In this document: positions 1 to 30,400 of the stretch, piece by piece | Layout of the letters: each line of letters opens with the position of its first letter | Numbering within the stretch: position 1 is the first letter of the stretch | Assembly (NCBI GenBank): GCA_947561715.1 | Contig: OX387201.1 | Coordinates: 6,776,001-6,840,000, forward strand | Direction of reading: 5' to 3' | Origin: Ascidia mentula | Taxonomy: Eukaryota > Chordata > Ascidiacea > Phlebobranchia > Ascidiidae | DNA length: 64,000 bases | Notes under the pieces: model-generated | The model's input: the letters and a program-made list of their open reading frames with translations, nothing else | Database searches by the model: none | What the model was told of the DNA's origin: nothing | Position numbers and translations under genes: made by a program

Positions 1-271
1 ATTTTGCTGCACTTTTTGATAAAAGCATTGCAAACAATGACAAACATAACTTAGTTTATTGTTCTGTGTGTCGTTGTTAGTCGGTCGCAACACATCACAT
101 ACCAAAGCAACATGGTCCTTACTATAATTGAAATGGTTTTGCCGACGCCAACATTATTTTATTTCTTACATCAGTTACAACAGATCAGTATATTTTCGTG
201 CGAAGTATTTTCTTACATAAATTTTCGTTAATTAGGCATAACTCCAAATCTAAACCTATACTAGCACCAAC
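1..271. other. Intronic/edge sequence of the GH31 gene
   Basis: I see no recognisable further exon. The next module-3 exon, expected to carry the WIDMNE nucleophile, is not here and should lie beyond the window. Confidence 0.5.
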
Positions 272-17625
<17,354 letters not shown>

Positions 17626-18406
17626 TGTAATGGACAGTAGCTTGCAACGCCTTAGTTCGGAAAATTACAGTAGAGTCTCCTAGCAGTCGAGCACTCCTTT
17701 CACCCGCAGTATACGCAAGCGCGTGTGAGACGGGCAATGTTCACGCTGGCTTGCATTGGAAATGATTAACCGACGCGCATGCGACCCACGGCAAAGACAA
17801 ATCACACTGGTCCTCGCAGTCCTGTGTTTGCCGATGTCCCGATTGAAACAAACAACTTTGCATCAACAGCCTCGACGCATTGTGAGTATTATACGATTTA
17901 CCGTCCTCTTGTTCGCTTTTGTGGACTTTCAGGGTCACGGGGTCGATCGCGGTACACTGGTTAAGATTACAGGGTCGACCCCCTTTGGATTGTAGTTGTT
18001 CATCCCAAGCAATTTGGTTGTATTAATCATTTTTGTCAGAAATAAAGGTAAAAGTATACGACAAGGAATCACGTTTGTCCTCGGTGTTCTTACGGGTTTT
18101 TCGAATAACCAACAAAACATCCTGGTTGTTTTCGGCACCAAAACAGGCCAATTAATGGGCGATACTAAATGTACTGTTTTTCTTCTTACAAACAATGCCA
18201 CTAAACTTCACAGAAAACGTTCAGAAAAAATCACATGTATATTTTTAGGTACAGAAAAAATCTGTGACACGAGTAGTAATGCAAACAACAACCTGTTGCC
18301 ACAATAAGCACAACGACTGGATGAAAACCACAATAAAATTGCCTACAGAAATGCATGGAAACTCATAGTAACATGTTGGAACACATTAGTTACATGCTGG
18401 GTGAGA
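17626..18406. other. Intergenic: gfm1 3' flank and GH31 promoter region
   Basis: No coding exon with splice sites is visible. It must contain the GH31 promoter (minus strand) and the 3' UTR of gfm1. I saw no clear TATA element or RNA gene. Confidence 0.5.
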
Positions 18407-21400
18407 CTAACGCCGCTTTTTAGTTTTTTTCGCATTGGTCGGATTGATCGTCTCTTGATACTCGCGTTCCAGGGTCTCTTCGAGCTGTTCTGAGCATCTA
18501 CTGTAGTAAGCGTATTCCATGGTGTATTCCCCTTTGCCCTGCAAAGCAATCATATTGTGATTGCAATATTAAAATTAGGGTAGCGCTTTATGACATTACA
18601 GATTGTAGCAAAAACCACGCAAATTCGTTGACGTTTTGATATCTCCCCACGCCCGTGTTTCTGCAAAATCACGCGGAAAGATTATAATAATTGTGGACTA
18701 AAGAAAATCACAGGTTTTTGACACTACCAGGTCAACAAAGACAGAATAATTGCTATTTTTAAAAAGAAAACGCTCTCGGTACAATATTTACTCAGATAAC
18801 TTTGGTTCGCCGTTATTATAAATCCAGTTACACGAACTGACCAAACCAACAGCAAATAAACACTTTTCGTTACCGTAACCTCAGGTTTAGCATCAATTCG
18901 TAAAGTGGAACAGTCTATAGCACTTGGCACCAGTTTGATCACCATTGCAAAACATGATTCTACAATTCGCGTGTATGAATTACTGCTAAGGTTTATTCAT
19001 GCAAACTTCGTCACGTGAAATCCAGTGATGAATTATGTAAAATATTAGTTTAACAACTACATAAACATGTGTAGTTCAATGGTAAACAATCGAGTCGGAA
19101 ATAAACGCTTGTCGCTCGCACTTCGACCAGCACACAGCGGAAGTACAAAGAGGTTAAGCACCAAACGCGGCGCAACGTCGTGCGTTTTACCCTCAGTTTG
19201 TTTTGCAGCTCCGATGAGTCACGCCATTTGCAGATGCCGAAGTGCGCAACGAAGTGTTGGCATATCGTCGGCGAATGCAAAACTGAACGTACAAGATGGG
19301 CAGGTCGAAAGCGTTAATAAGTAACACCAATCCCGTAGCATCCTAATTATTATTACTTCAAAGCCCCTCGAGACACGACCCCATGTCAGCAGCTGCGGTT
19401 TAGCGACTGTTGTAAATTCTATGTCGCGGCAAAGAGGTTACAATGTTGTACGTCCACATAACAAGGAACGGTTTCACGTTTTGGCAGTTCGTGAAGTTTG
19501 TGCAGTAGGTAATGGTGTTGCAATGCAAGAGTTATTCCTGCTATGCGGAAAGATTTTTCGTAATCCGTTGCAAACACATTTTTCACAAGCAAATCAAGCT
19601 CCAGAGTGAAGATATTGCTTTGAAATTTCTATTCAAGACTGTAAATTTCAGATTTTGTGCTGGCTGTTTTTTAGCTCAAATTCGTTTGCTCTAGTACCCA
19701 AAACTGAAACACAAACGTGGCAACCTGTTGTATTGTACCAACACATAGCCTTATACTGCCCACAAGCGTTAAAGCCTATGATTTAAGCGTATAGCGCAAC
19801 TCAAATCCAGTTGTAAGATACCTCCGTTTGCGAACGAAGTTGTGATGCGTAACCGAACATCTGGTTGAGAGAGACGTCGGCTACGAGAGTGAAGTAATCC
19901 TCTTCTTGATCCTGCTCCAGGAGTTTTCCCTTTTTCTGCGAAATGCCGGCCATGACCACCTGTTGGAACTCCCTGGGAGCCGTTACCTCGACTTTAAAGA
20001 TAGGTTCCAGCACCGACTTTTCCGCGTTTTCAAAAGCTGGATAATAATAAGTAAAATATTGATTAATTCGGTCGATCTTTGGTTGCTGTGTTGAGGCCGT
20101 ATTTGGCTATTATTATGGTATAGTAACGTTGTTTATGATTAATAATAAAATTTTCACACAAAACTCAGGAAACACTCTTTTGCGTTGACATTTAATTGAA
20201 CAAATCTTTCATTTATGAAACAACTGATGAACCAAAATTCCAATGAGGTTCTTAATTCGACAGATACAAACCACAAACCACAAAAAAAAAATTTTAGTGC
20301 TTCAAGAGCTCTGAGCACACCCACGTGTTTGCGAATGGTAACACCTCAAAAACGCCAGTTGGCGCTGCGGAATCCCTACAAACAATCGATTTTATTTCCA
20401 ACATGGCACAATGTAAATGTTTTTGGCACATCGCGAACTAAATATTCCAGTTTACTGTACAGACAATCTGTAAGATACCAAACTAGGTTCAAACCACCGG
20501 AGACGAAGTTATTCCGACAAGACGGTCGTCAGTCACCAGCTGTACCGCTAAGATCTGACAAGTCGAAACATTGTGCACGACTTTCTGCGGCTCACAGATC
20601 ATTATTGGCTCATAATGACCAACATGATTTTCGTGACACAGAGCCGACAACACTACTGATTACTTAGCTGTTGCTTGGCAGTAGTGTTCTACTGTGATTC
20701 GTCTGCGGTGTTTTACAACTAGTTTGGTGCCAAATAGGTCGAGGTTGACTACAAAGTCACCAACAAGTTAAGCGGTCTCTGCCTGTTGAAAGCCGTGTAA
20801 CACAACGCTCTTATCCCACCCTCTCCCGTCCTACAAGCGAATTCTACCCGCAAGCCTAAACAATAGCCAGATTCGTCATGCAACCCAATAAGCCATTAGT
20901 CATGGTTACAGAGTGATTTGGCGAGTTTTTTGAAGGCGAAAGTCGATGCTCGGAAACCAACCTTGTTTGGCTGCTCCATGTGCGCAGAAGCGGAAAGCGA
21001 TTTCGGAGGAGTCGACGATGTGACTTGCACCGTCCAATAACACGACACGTATACCCGATATCGGGGCTCCCGTCCTCAGACCTTGATTCATTGAATCCTC
21101 CAGGAATCCCTGTGGGTCACAAAGCGGGGGCGTTGAGAAAAAAAACAAACATAATGTGTTTTCGCACGTAGACGAAATGACTCATTGCTGTCGTTTTTAA
21201 TGTATATTGGAACGCTGTGGCAGTGTGGCTTCTTGTTGGTGTGTCGTCGGCTAATGCAATCGCGTGGATTTGTGCAACTATTTCGGTTTATTTTTTGGTA
21301 TACAATGTTATGCTACCAAACGCGGCCTACGGTACTGACATAGTGATTGGCTATTTAAAAATATTGGTTATTTTAAATGAACAGTACAACGGTAGTTCCA

Positions 21401-24400
21401 CTACTTACACCAACAAGTATTGATTTTAAGACGGATCCGAACTCAACAAATACTTGAAATAAGATATTAAAATTGAACACGGTCGCCTTTCAACAAAGTT
21501 AATATACAAACGACACCTGTACTTTGAATACACACGTCACAGTGCCAATATTCCACGCCTGGTAAAGCCAATATGTGAAAAACTTTACCTTCTTGATAGC
21601 TTTCATGTAATGTTGGGGTACGTTGGTGCCTGACGTTTTGTCCACGAACTCCAACTTCGTGTTTTGCTCTGCCGGGAGAGGCTGCAGAGAACAAACAAAA
21701 ATTACACGTCTGGTGTCGGCCTTGTACGGTTTGTTGAACGACGGCGGTAGGAGAAAATTATTGTGTTTCACGGTCTGTGCAATTCGGACAAAATGTGACA
21801 CAAACCTCGATGTAACCGATGAGCTTTCCGTATTGACCGGCACCCCCTGATTGTCTCTTGTGTTGATAATCGAACCTGGGTGAAGAATGGTCATGTAAGT
21901 ATAATTTTGCCATAACATTGGGCAAACCAAGAAAAGCATTTTTATATTTCACGCACAAATTTTCAGGTTGCTTTAACTGGGTTATTTTGTCACATCCTGA
22001 CAAACACAAAAAATACTCAACATACAAACCAATAAATTTCGAAAATTAGTGAAAATAAAGCTCTAATTTCACTTCGATTACTTCGACATTTCACCAGCAA
22101 CGACGAGTTAATTTGGAGATCAATGCCCAAATCACCCAATATCAACATTAAAATGACAATATTCGATCACAATTAAAATCCCATTCCCGCGAACATAAAC
22201 AGAGAATACTGCAAATGTTATGGGTTGGCTGTTGTGAGGTGCTCGCAAACACATTATCGTGGGAAACTACGTCCACATTTGTCTGTTCTTAATTATAGTG
22301 ACGGCCCCATGACGTATGCGGGTGACGAGGTATTAAGGTGCAGTGGACAAGGATCGCTGCAACCGCACTTAATAATGCAACGGAATCCCGCGAATTTCGG
22401 CCGCGCTAATGTGGGAATCTGGTCGAGAGGAGTCGGAAAATTACCACAAATAAACTTGCCACACACGCATTCTTAATGAAGGCCTTGCGTTGGAATACAA
22501 AAAAACACGGCGATTAAGGGTCTTCGCTGCAATATAAGAGCGACGCTTCCAAGGGTAGGGCACAGTTTCAAAGACAATCGTCCAGTGATTTCAAGTATTC
22601 GAAACCGACATCAAACGAGCTTAAACATGGGTTTACTGCAAGGAGTATTTACGTTGATCTGTGCTGCCTTGGTGGCAGAGGGACGTTTTCTAATAGATGC
22701 ACAAAACCAAGCGTTCCCAGCAGTTGAAGTGGAACACGTCGGCGACGGAGGTATGTTAGCTGATGTGTATTGATGCGTATACTGCCGCACAACAAGCGCT
22801 TTCTTTACCTTTCGCGTCGAATGTACTTGCGCTACCGGTGTATACATACGTGGGTTTTGACGTTCGTTTGAGGCAAACGGTATCAGACTTAAATTGCAAC
22901 CACCATTTCCACTGAAGTGCAAGCGCTCATCAACAACCGACATGGACTTGAAATATTTCAGCGTGAGCATTCATCGAAAATGCCGTGCTCGCAGACGCCG
23001 CGATACACTCAACCGACAGGTATTTGCAGAAAACCCACAATTACTCGTCTTTAATTTGCAGGATGTCAAAAACTCGTCGCCAAGGCGATTGTGGATCTTC
23101 TTGTATCAGAATACAACCGCGTCAACATCGACAACGCGGCATTGCACGTCAAAGCGGGGATGCCTGTCATACAGTGCAAGGTATGGATGCTAACCTTCGA
23201 TTTTCAACTAACGAAATTCCAACAAGCATGACGTGGCCTCTGGGCTATGACGCACTTAATGAGAAAGCTGTGGTGTGTCCTTGTATAAAGTGTTGGTTTT
23301 TGCGTCGACTACGTTGTTTATCATGATAGGCAAAAAACTAGATAAGGATTTTGCCATTAACAGGGCCTTTATCCATAAACGCTCTCTGCGCGTTTAAACG
23401 ACGCTCTCCCTGTAATGGCAATGTAGACTCATTCGGTTTTGAGAATATCAAAACAATGAGAAAAGAATGGCAATAATCCAATTCGCCTTTAAATTACAGA
23501 ACGCAGACGGGAGCGAATGTACAGTGAACATGGAGCTTTCCAGGAGTACTTGCAAGCGAACAACCTCAACCTACTGGTTCGAATGTCAGCCTACCTACGT
23601 CATGGAGGTACGTTTTATCAGGAATGAATTCACGCCAGACTGCGGTCCGGGCCCGATTCCAAGCGGGTTCCGGCCTTGGAACACAAGGGCCTTTATCGCG
23701 ATTAAGCGCCTCCATTTGGAGCGATCGCGGTTGGTTTTCGTTGCGATATCTCGGAATGGGGATCAGGCGGCGATTAAACAACAAGACGAGGATATCTCGG
23801 AAATCGCAAAAACCGTGATAGGAGTTTTCACCAAACGGTTTTCAGACGCAAGACGGCGTAATAGCCACTGACACAAGTTGGCAACATCCCAGTAAAACGC
23901 GTTTTTTGAAAAACCACGCCGCGAGCAAATATATGTGCAATGCCGCTTTTTAAAACGCACCGATTAGAAACGGACAAAAAGCGACTATCTGACATTTCCA
24001 TTTTAGGATCTGAAGCGTTGCACGGCCATCGTCAACCTTGCCAAAGCGGTTGTTGCTTCGCCGCTGCGTTGCCATAGCGACATGCCGGCAAGCGCTATTG
24101 ACGGACCCAATGGAATGTACCAGGGAGGATTGGACGACTCGTACCAGGAGGAACGGATGCTCTCTCCGGTCGGGAATAAAATTATGAAGAAAAAATGGGA
24201 TGCCACCGATGGTAATGTGCAGCCCTTTTAACGGGCGAGGTCAATATTGGCAAAGGTGGATTTAATCGGACGGTTATACTTTCTTTAGCAGAAGTTGCGT
24301 GCATTTTTGCAACAATTTGTTGTTTGTAATCGTATTAAGTGTCTAATAAAGAGAATCAACAATAAAAAAAGACGAGTTCGGGTTCCTTAGCTACTGACAC

Positions 24401-27400
24401 CATTAAGTCTTCATGCTCCCGACTCAGATTTAACTGCGGCTCTCTTTGTGTAATGACACGGTATGACGTAAATCGCAAAATACAACTTCACTTTTTAGAG
24501 GTACAGAGGTCGTTGGTTATTTCAATTGGACCAAATGCGAAAGTGTAAATATTACAACACCCCGTATTCATAAATAACGTTGTTCATAAGAAGTTCAAAA
24601 ACGTTTGACATCCAACGCCATTCTGTCAACACCGGTCTCTACCTCAGCGCTATTTCAATACACGCATTCCGACCTTTTAAGAGCAAGATTCCAACTCGGG
24701 CGCGCACCCATATACGAAGATAATCCAGGAAATGTGAGTTCGTTAAACCCTTAAAACAGACGTGAGGTCGGCTGGAATCTCCGAGTCGGTCGAAAGATAG
24801 AGATACGAAGTTCAAGTGCGAGTTTCCAAACTTGGGGTTGAGGATAATTAATACTAATCTGATAAATAAACTTGTGCGTTTGTGTGCATTGAGTAGATTG
24901 GCGGAGCGCTAGGGCTTTTTGTGTAGTTGGTATATAGAATGTAAATGAATATATTTTCCCATAACCGTTGTTTGGAAACTTTTACGTGTCAACACATAGT
25001 GGCGAGTTTTTCAAGAAAGGTCTGGTTGGTTGTTTATCAAACCTATTTGTGTGCAGCGATTTTCGCTAATGCGAAAGAGCTTATTGAGTGCCAAAACAAA
25101 AGCCTTCGCCACTGGTGATTGATGTTTCCAGCGGAAGGTGATTGAGCGAGCGGTACAAGACGCCACTGCGAGCTTTCGAAATCCGTCAGTAAAATGCGGT
25201 TTGAGTGGAGAGGAGTGAATTTGCCGCACATATCGAAGCGTGAGTCACCAAAAGAGGAGGCAAAAAACAGACGGAGCACATCGCGGCAGCCAAGTTTAGC
25301 ACATCGCGATAACCACCAAGGGCAGGTGTTCTTTGGGATGGTGGAATATCCATGTAATTTACAGTAAGATGGCAGCTGCACGTTTATCAGACGACTCGAC
25401 AGAAACCTCCATGTTGTGACCAGTTGATATATCTTTCTTGTGAGGGAGTGTGAAATAAAACAGTTATTTTTTTTGTTTTTGCATTGGGTAGTAGACAGTG
25501 AATTTTAGACATGAAATTTGCCGCTGGTTTGTGCGTCGTGCTTGTGATAGTATGCGTGGAAAGGACAGGCGCCCACTTCAACAGGTTTGTAGCAGACAAC
25601 GCAAAATGTAAATAACTTATTGCTCGTTGTCACAACTTATTGCACGCAAAGTTGCGGTCAAGTCAACTGTATAGCAGCAAAATATACACAACTGCACCGC
25701 TGCATAGAAAAAAAACCAATCACTTTTAAGCCAAGCAAACTACATTTTAGATTCTGGACCTCCTATCGACCATCGCATTACATTTCAAGATATCAATTCC
25801 CACAGAGGCGGTTCTACTTAACCAGGGAAAGATATAATAGATATTTGTACCAACCCAAATATAGACGACATTGGGACCGAAACTTAGGTACCTACCGGCA
25901 CCGATACGCATCGAGACTCTACAGCATGCTCCTTTACTCACCATACAATAGAAGATACGAGAACGCTGGCCTATACATGAGGCAAGTACTCGCGCGTTTA
26001 TATTTCTGTTCACTTAAATGCAAATCACCAAAAAAGCGCCGCATTAAACATAAACAGCTTTTTGCAGCGAGAAGTTGTTACGTTATAATATATTTGTGCA
26101 GCGGTGGTTACCGTACGAACTATCAAAAGCCCAAGATTATTAGACCGTGTGCTTGGAACAAGGTCAGCTCCAATCCTGTCCGCTTGGTTTTGGAGAAAGC
26201 AATCAAAACTTCACAGACCAACGCCACCCTAACACTGAAAGCCATTACAAAGACAGGAGTAAGAAAATTTGACGTTTTGAAGCTAAATTACCTGCATTAT
26301 TCAACATAATTCTATTGAAAAGTTCCAATTTGGTAATAATGGTGTTAATGGTATATCTAATTCGATAGGCGTGTGGGTTTATAATTTTTGATATTGATTG
26401 TAATCTCGTATATGTTCATAACGCGCAGGTGAGGATGTGCACAATATGCTACTACTCCGGCTGCTTTCGGGCACGTAAAGTCAACGTAACGTTCACACTG
26501 GCCAGAGTCGACGGCTGCCACTGGGAATCCAAGTGCGATTGCAAACCGGCGGAAAACGTTAGTGGGCATGTACTGTGATGGGGAGGGGATGATAAGAACG
26601 TCGGCGACAAAATGTTCCGACATGAATACTTTAGATAAGGGACAAGTTCTGGTAATGCAAACGAGGGAAGGGTTGCTTTTAAAACGACAGTCAAAGAAAT
26701 GCAGCAAGCTCGGATATATTGTAACAATTCAGTGCATATTTAAAGCATATTGTTTTGATTTAAACAGGAAACCGAAATTAAATGCAACGCTGGTGGAACG
26801 GTGCTGTATGTGACGAAGGAAATTGTGAAATTCAACGTCAGTTGCGATCGAAAGGAAGAAACAATCAGCACAGTAAGTTTAACTGATACCACTGACGGCT
26901 GTATGAATAATACCACAATATATGCGTATCTAAAGCCCACTGGAACACCAATACCTCTAAGACAACAATGGCCCGTCCTGTAAATGCATAAAACCCACAA
27001 TTTATCAGCAGGATGAGGAAGATGAGGAAATATCAGGAGCGGAAGAGGGACAGGAAAAGGAAACCGAAGACGATGATGAGGTGAAAGTTGTTGAAAAAGA
27101 GAAGGAAGTCAACGAGATGGAGGAAGATGCAGATCGCGAATCCGCTGTGGCTGCTATGGAGTCGGACGGGATCGATGGAAGTGGGAAGAACGATGTGGAG
27201 ATTGTGAACATTCCCAACATCCCCACGGACGTGAATAGGGCGAAGTCGGCTTCCTTACTTCAGAAGGAACTGGAGATGGATGGACTACTTAGGTTCTAAG
27301 CTCTGTAATACTGCCAATGCTTGCTTCTATCCATAAACCAAGAAATGACAGAAACTGAACTTCCGCTCATGTGGCGCGTTGTTAAAACTGGCAAGAATAC

Positions 27401-30400
27401 GAGGATTTTATCGTACATCAAGTTCACATTCCTTGATTATTGTGTTTTTTTATTTCCAGTTCAGTAATATTCTGTTCTAAGTGTTTAAGTCCGTGTTTTA
27501 TATTTTGTCACGTATGTTTACAGTAGTTCAACCGCGCATTATTCCTAGCATCCCAACTCCACGGTTCCGCTGTTTTTTGATCACGTGTTTCGTCGCGCAA
27601 ACATGTAATAGTGATTGTATGCTGTTTCCACGGCGAAAGAATGTTAAAAGTTATCCCGTGCATGAAACTTGACACGCAACCGTTTACTTCTGAAGTAAAA
27701 TCTGTTTTGTAACACGTGCAAATGAAATTGACTGTTGCAGGGCTGAATAAAATGTATTAAATAAGTCAAAGAGACTTTGCATTGGTCACGACTACCGCTA
27801 GCTGCGGTTGAAGTGCTTGGTGATACTACCGCTAGTGGGAGCTAAAACGCATTGCTTTTTTTGGAGACCAGTTTCGTGAAGTTCACGGAAGGCGGGAAAA
27901 AGCTCTCTGTAAAATTCCATTTGCGAAGGATCAGAGCAGATTGTCAAGTTGCATACAACAGCGTTGAGCACATGAAATGTCGAGCGGTTGTAACCTAAAC
28001 ACCTTGGTTTTCAAGCACATACGACCGCCGGTCAAGCACATTTGCTTAAGCGCGAAACAACAGGTAAAACACCCCGCATATAAGACAAAAGGACGCTGGA
28101 AACATCTTATTAGGTCTACAAAAAACAAAATTTTCAGTAGTTCTTTGATTAGGCTTTGTCTATTGTATAGAAAATTAGAAAATTGTTCTAAATTGTTATG
28201 GTTTATTGAGTAAATACAGAGGACGTATCATAGACGCATTATGTTTAACCGTATTGCTGTATTAGGGGGTAGAATCAGGAGGTAATAAAGGATGAAGTCA
28301 ACTAAAATGTGGAACAAACATCATTTGAAACAAATTTCTTTGTGGACAATTTGTGCGAGTTTTAAAAACAACTTAACCGAACCAATCGATTCAGACACAA
28401 AGTAATCACAATCTTTCAAGCATTATTTGCAATTTTAGTTGCCGGCGTGTAGACACGATCCTACAAGCAGGCGAGACACGGCAAGAGTAAATGACCGAAG
28501 AGAAAAAGGATGAACAGAACACACTGCACACCGGAACTTTTAAGGATATATTGCACCGTCCAAGAGCATCCACTGACAGCAAGCTCAGAGTATCGCGACA
28601 TGCCGACAAGCGCTATTGACGGACCCAATGGAATGTACCAGGGAGGATTGGACGACTCGTACCAGGAGGAACGGATGCTCTCTCCGGTCGGAAATAAAAT
28701 TATGAAGAAAAAATGGGATGCCACCGATGGTAATGTGCAGCCCTTTTAACGGGCGTGGTCAATATTGGCAAAGGTGGATTTAATCGGACGGTTATACTTT
28801 CTTTAGCAGAAGTTGCGTGCATTTTTGCAACAATTTGTTGTTTGTAATCGTATTAAGTGTCTAATAAAGAGAATCAACAATAAAAAAAGACGAGTTCGGG
28901 TTCCTTAGCTACTGACACCATTAAGTCTTCATGCTCCCGCCTCAGATTTATCTGCGGCTCTCTTTGTGTAATGACACGATACGACGCAAATCGCAAAATA
29001 CAACTTCACTTTTTAGAGGTACAGAGGTCGTTGGTTATTTCAATTGGACCAAATGCGAAAGTGCAAATATTACAACACCCCGTATTCATAAATAACGTTG
29101 TTCGTAATAAGTTCGAAAAACGTTTGACATCCAGCGCCATTCTGTCAACACCGGTCTCCACCTCAGCGCTATTTCAATACACGCATTCCGACCTTTTAAG
29201 AGCAAGATTCCAACTCGGGCGCGCACCCATATACGAAGATAATCCAGGAAATGTGAGTTCGTTAAACCCTTAAAACAGACGTGAGGTCGGCTGGAATCTC
29301 CGAGTCGGTCGAAAAATAGAGATACGAAGTTCAAGTGCGAGTTTTCAAAACTTGAGGTTGAGGATAATTAATACTAATCCGATAAATAAACTTGTGCGTT
29401 TGTGTGCATTGAGTACATTGGCGGAGCGCTAGGGCTTTTTGTCTGGTTATACAAATATAAATGAATATATTTTCCTGTAACCGTTGTTTGGAAACTTTTA
29501 CGTGTCAACACATAGTGGCGAGTTTTTCAAGAAAGGTCTGGTTGGTTGTTTATCAAACCTATTTGTGTGCAGCGATTTTCGCTAATGCGAAAGAGCTTAT
29601 TGAGTGCCAAAACAAAAGCCTTCGCCACTGGTGATTGATGTTTCCAGCGGAAGGTGATTGAGCGAGCGGTACAAGACGCCACTGCGAGCTTTCGAAATCC
29701 GTCAGTAAAATGCGGTTTGAGTGGAGAGGAGTGAATTTGCCGCACATATCGAAGCGTGAGTCACCAAAAGAGGAGGCAAAAAAACAGACGGAGCACATCG
29801 CGGCAGCCAAGTTTAGCACATCGCGATAACCACCAAGGGCAGGTGTTCTTTGGGATGGTGGAATATCCATGTAATTTACAGTAAGATGGCAGCTGCACGT
29901 TTATCAGACGACTCGACAGAAACCTCCATGTTGTGACCAGTTGATATATCTTTCTTGTGAGGGAGTGTGAAATAAAACAGTTATTTTTTTTGTTTTTGCA
30001 TTGGGTAGTAGACAGTGAATTTTAGACATGAAATTTGCCGCTGGTTTGTGCGTCGTGCTTGTGATAGTATGCGTGGAAAGGACAGGCGCCCACTTCAACA
30101 GGTTTGTAGCAGACAACGCAAAATGTAAATAACTTATTGCTCGTTGTCACGACGCATTGCACGCAAAGTTGCGGTCAAGTCAACTGTATAGCAGCAAAAT
30201 ATACACAACTGCACCGCTGCATAGAAAAAAAACCAATCACTTTTAAGCCAAGCAAACTACATTTTAGATTCAGGACCTCCTATCGACCATCGCATTACAT
30301 GTCAAGATATCAATTCCCACAGAGGCGGTTCTTTTTAACCAGGGAAAGATATAATAGATATTTGTACCAACCCAACTATAGACGACATTGGGGCCGAAAC

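Larger units (their letters stand above)
24077..28594. repeat. Tandem segmental duplication, copy 1 (4.5 kb)
   Basis: From the GCGACATGCC string inside the last exon of the 22627 gene onward, the sequence recurs about 4,518 bp later with only scattered substitutions and small indels. The unit contains the tail of that exon, its 3' flank and one complete copy of the cystatin-like/acidic-tail gene. The breakpoints sit at a short shared string (atcgcgacatg / gtcgcagc). The high identity even in non-coding sequence suggests a recent event. Confidence 0.93.

Noticed and set aside
20215..20667. 150-codon plus-strand frame in a gfm1 intron
   Set aside because: No signal peptide, domain or splice context, and it overlaps the dispersed-repeat copy.
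28971..29273. 100-codon plus-strand frame in duplication copy 2
   Set aside because: The same stretch in copy 1 carries a stop, and there is no splice or protein evidence.
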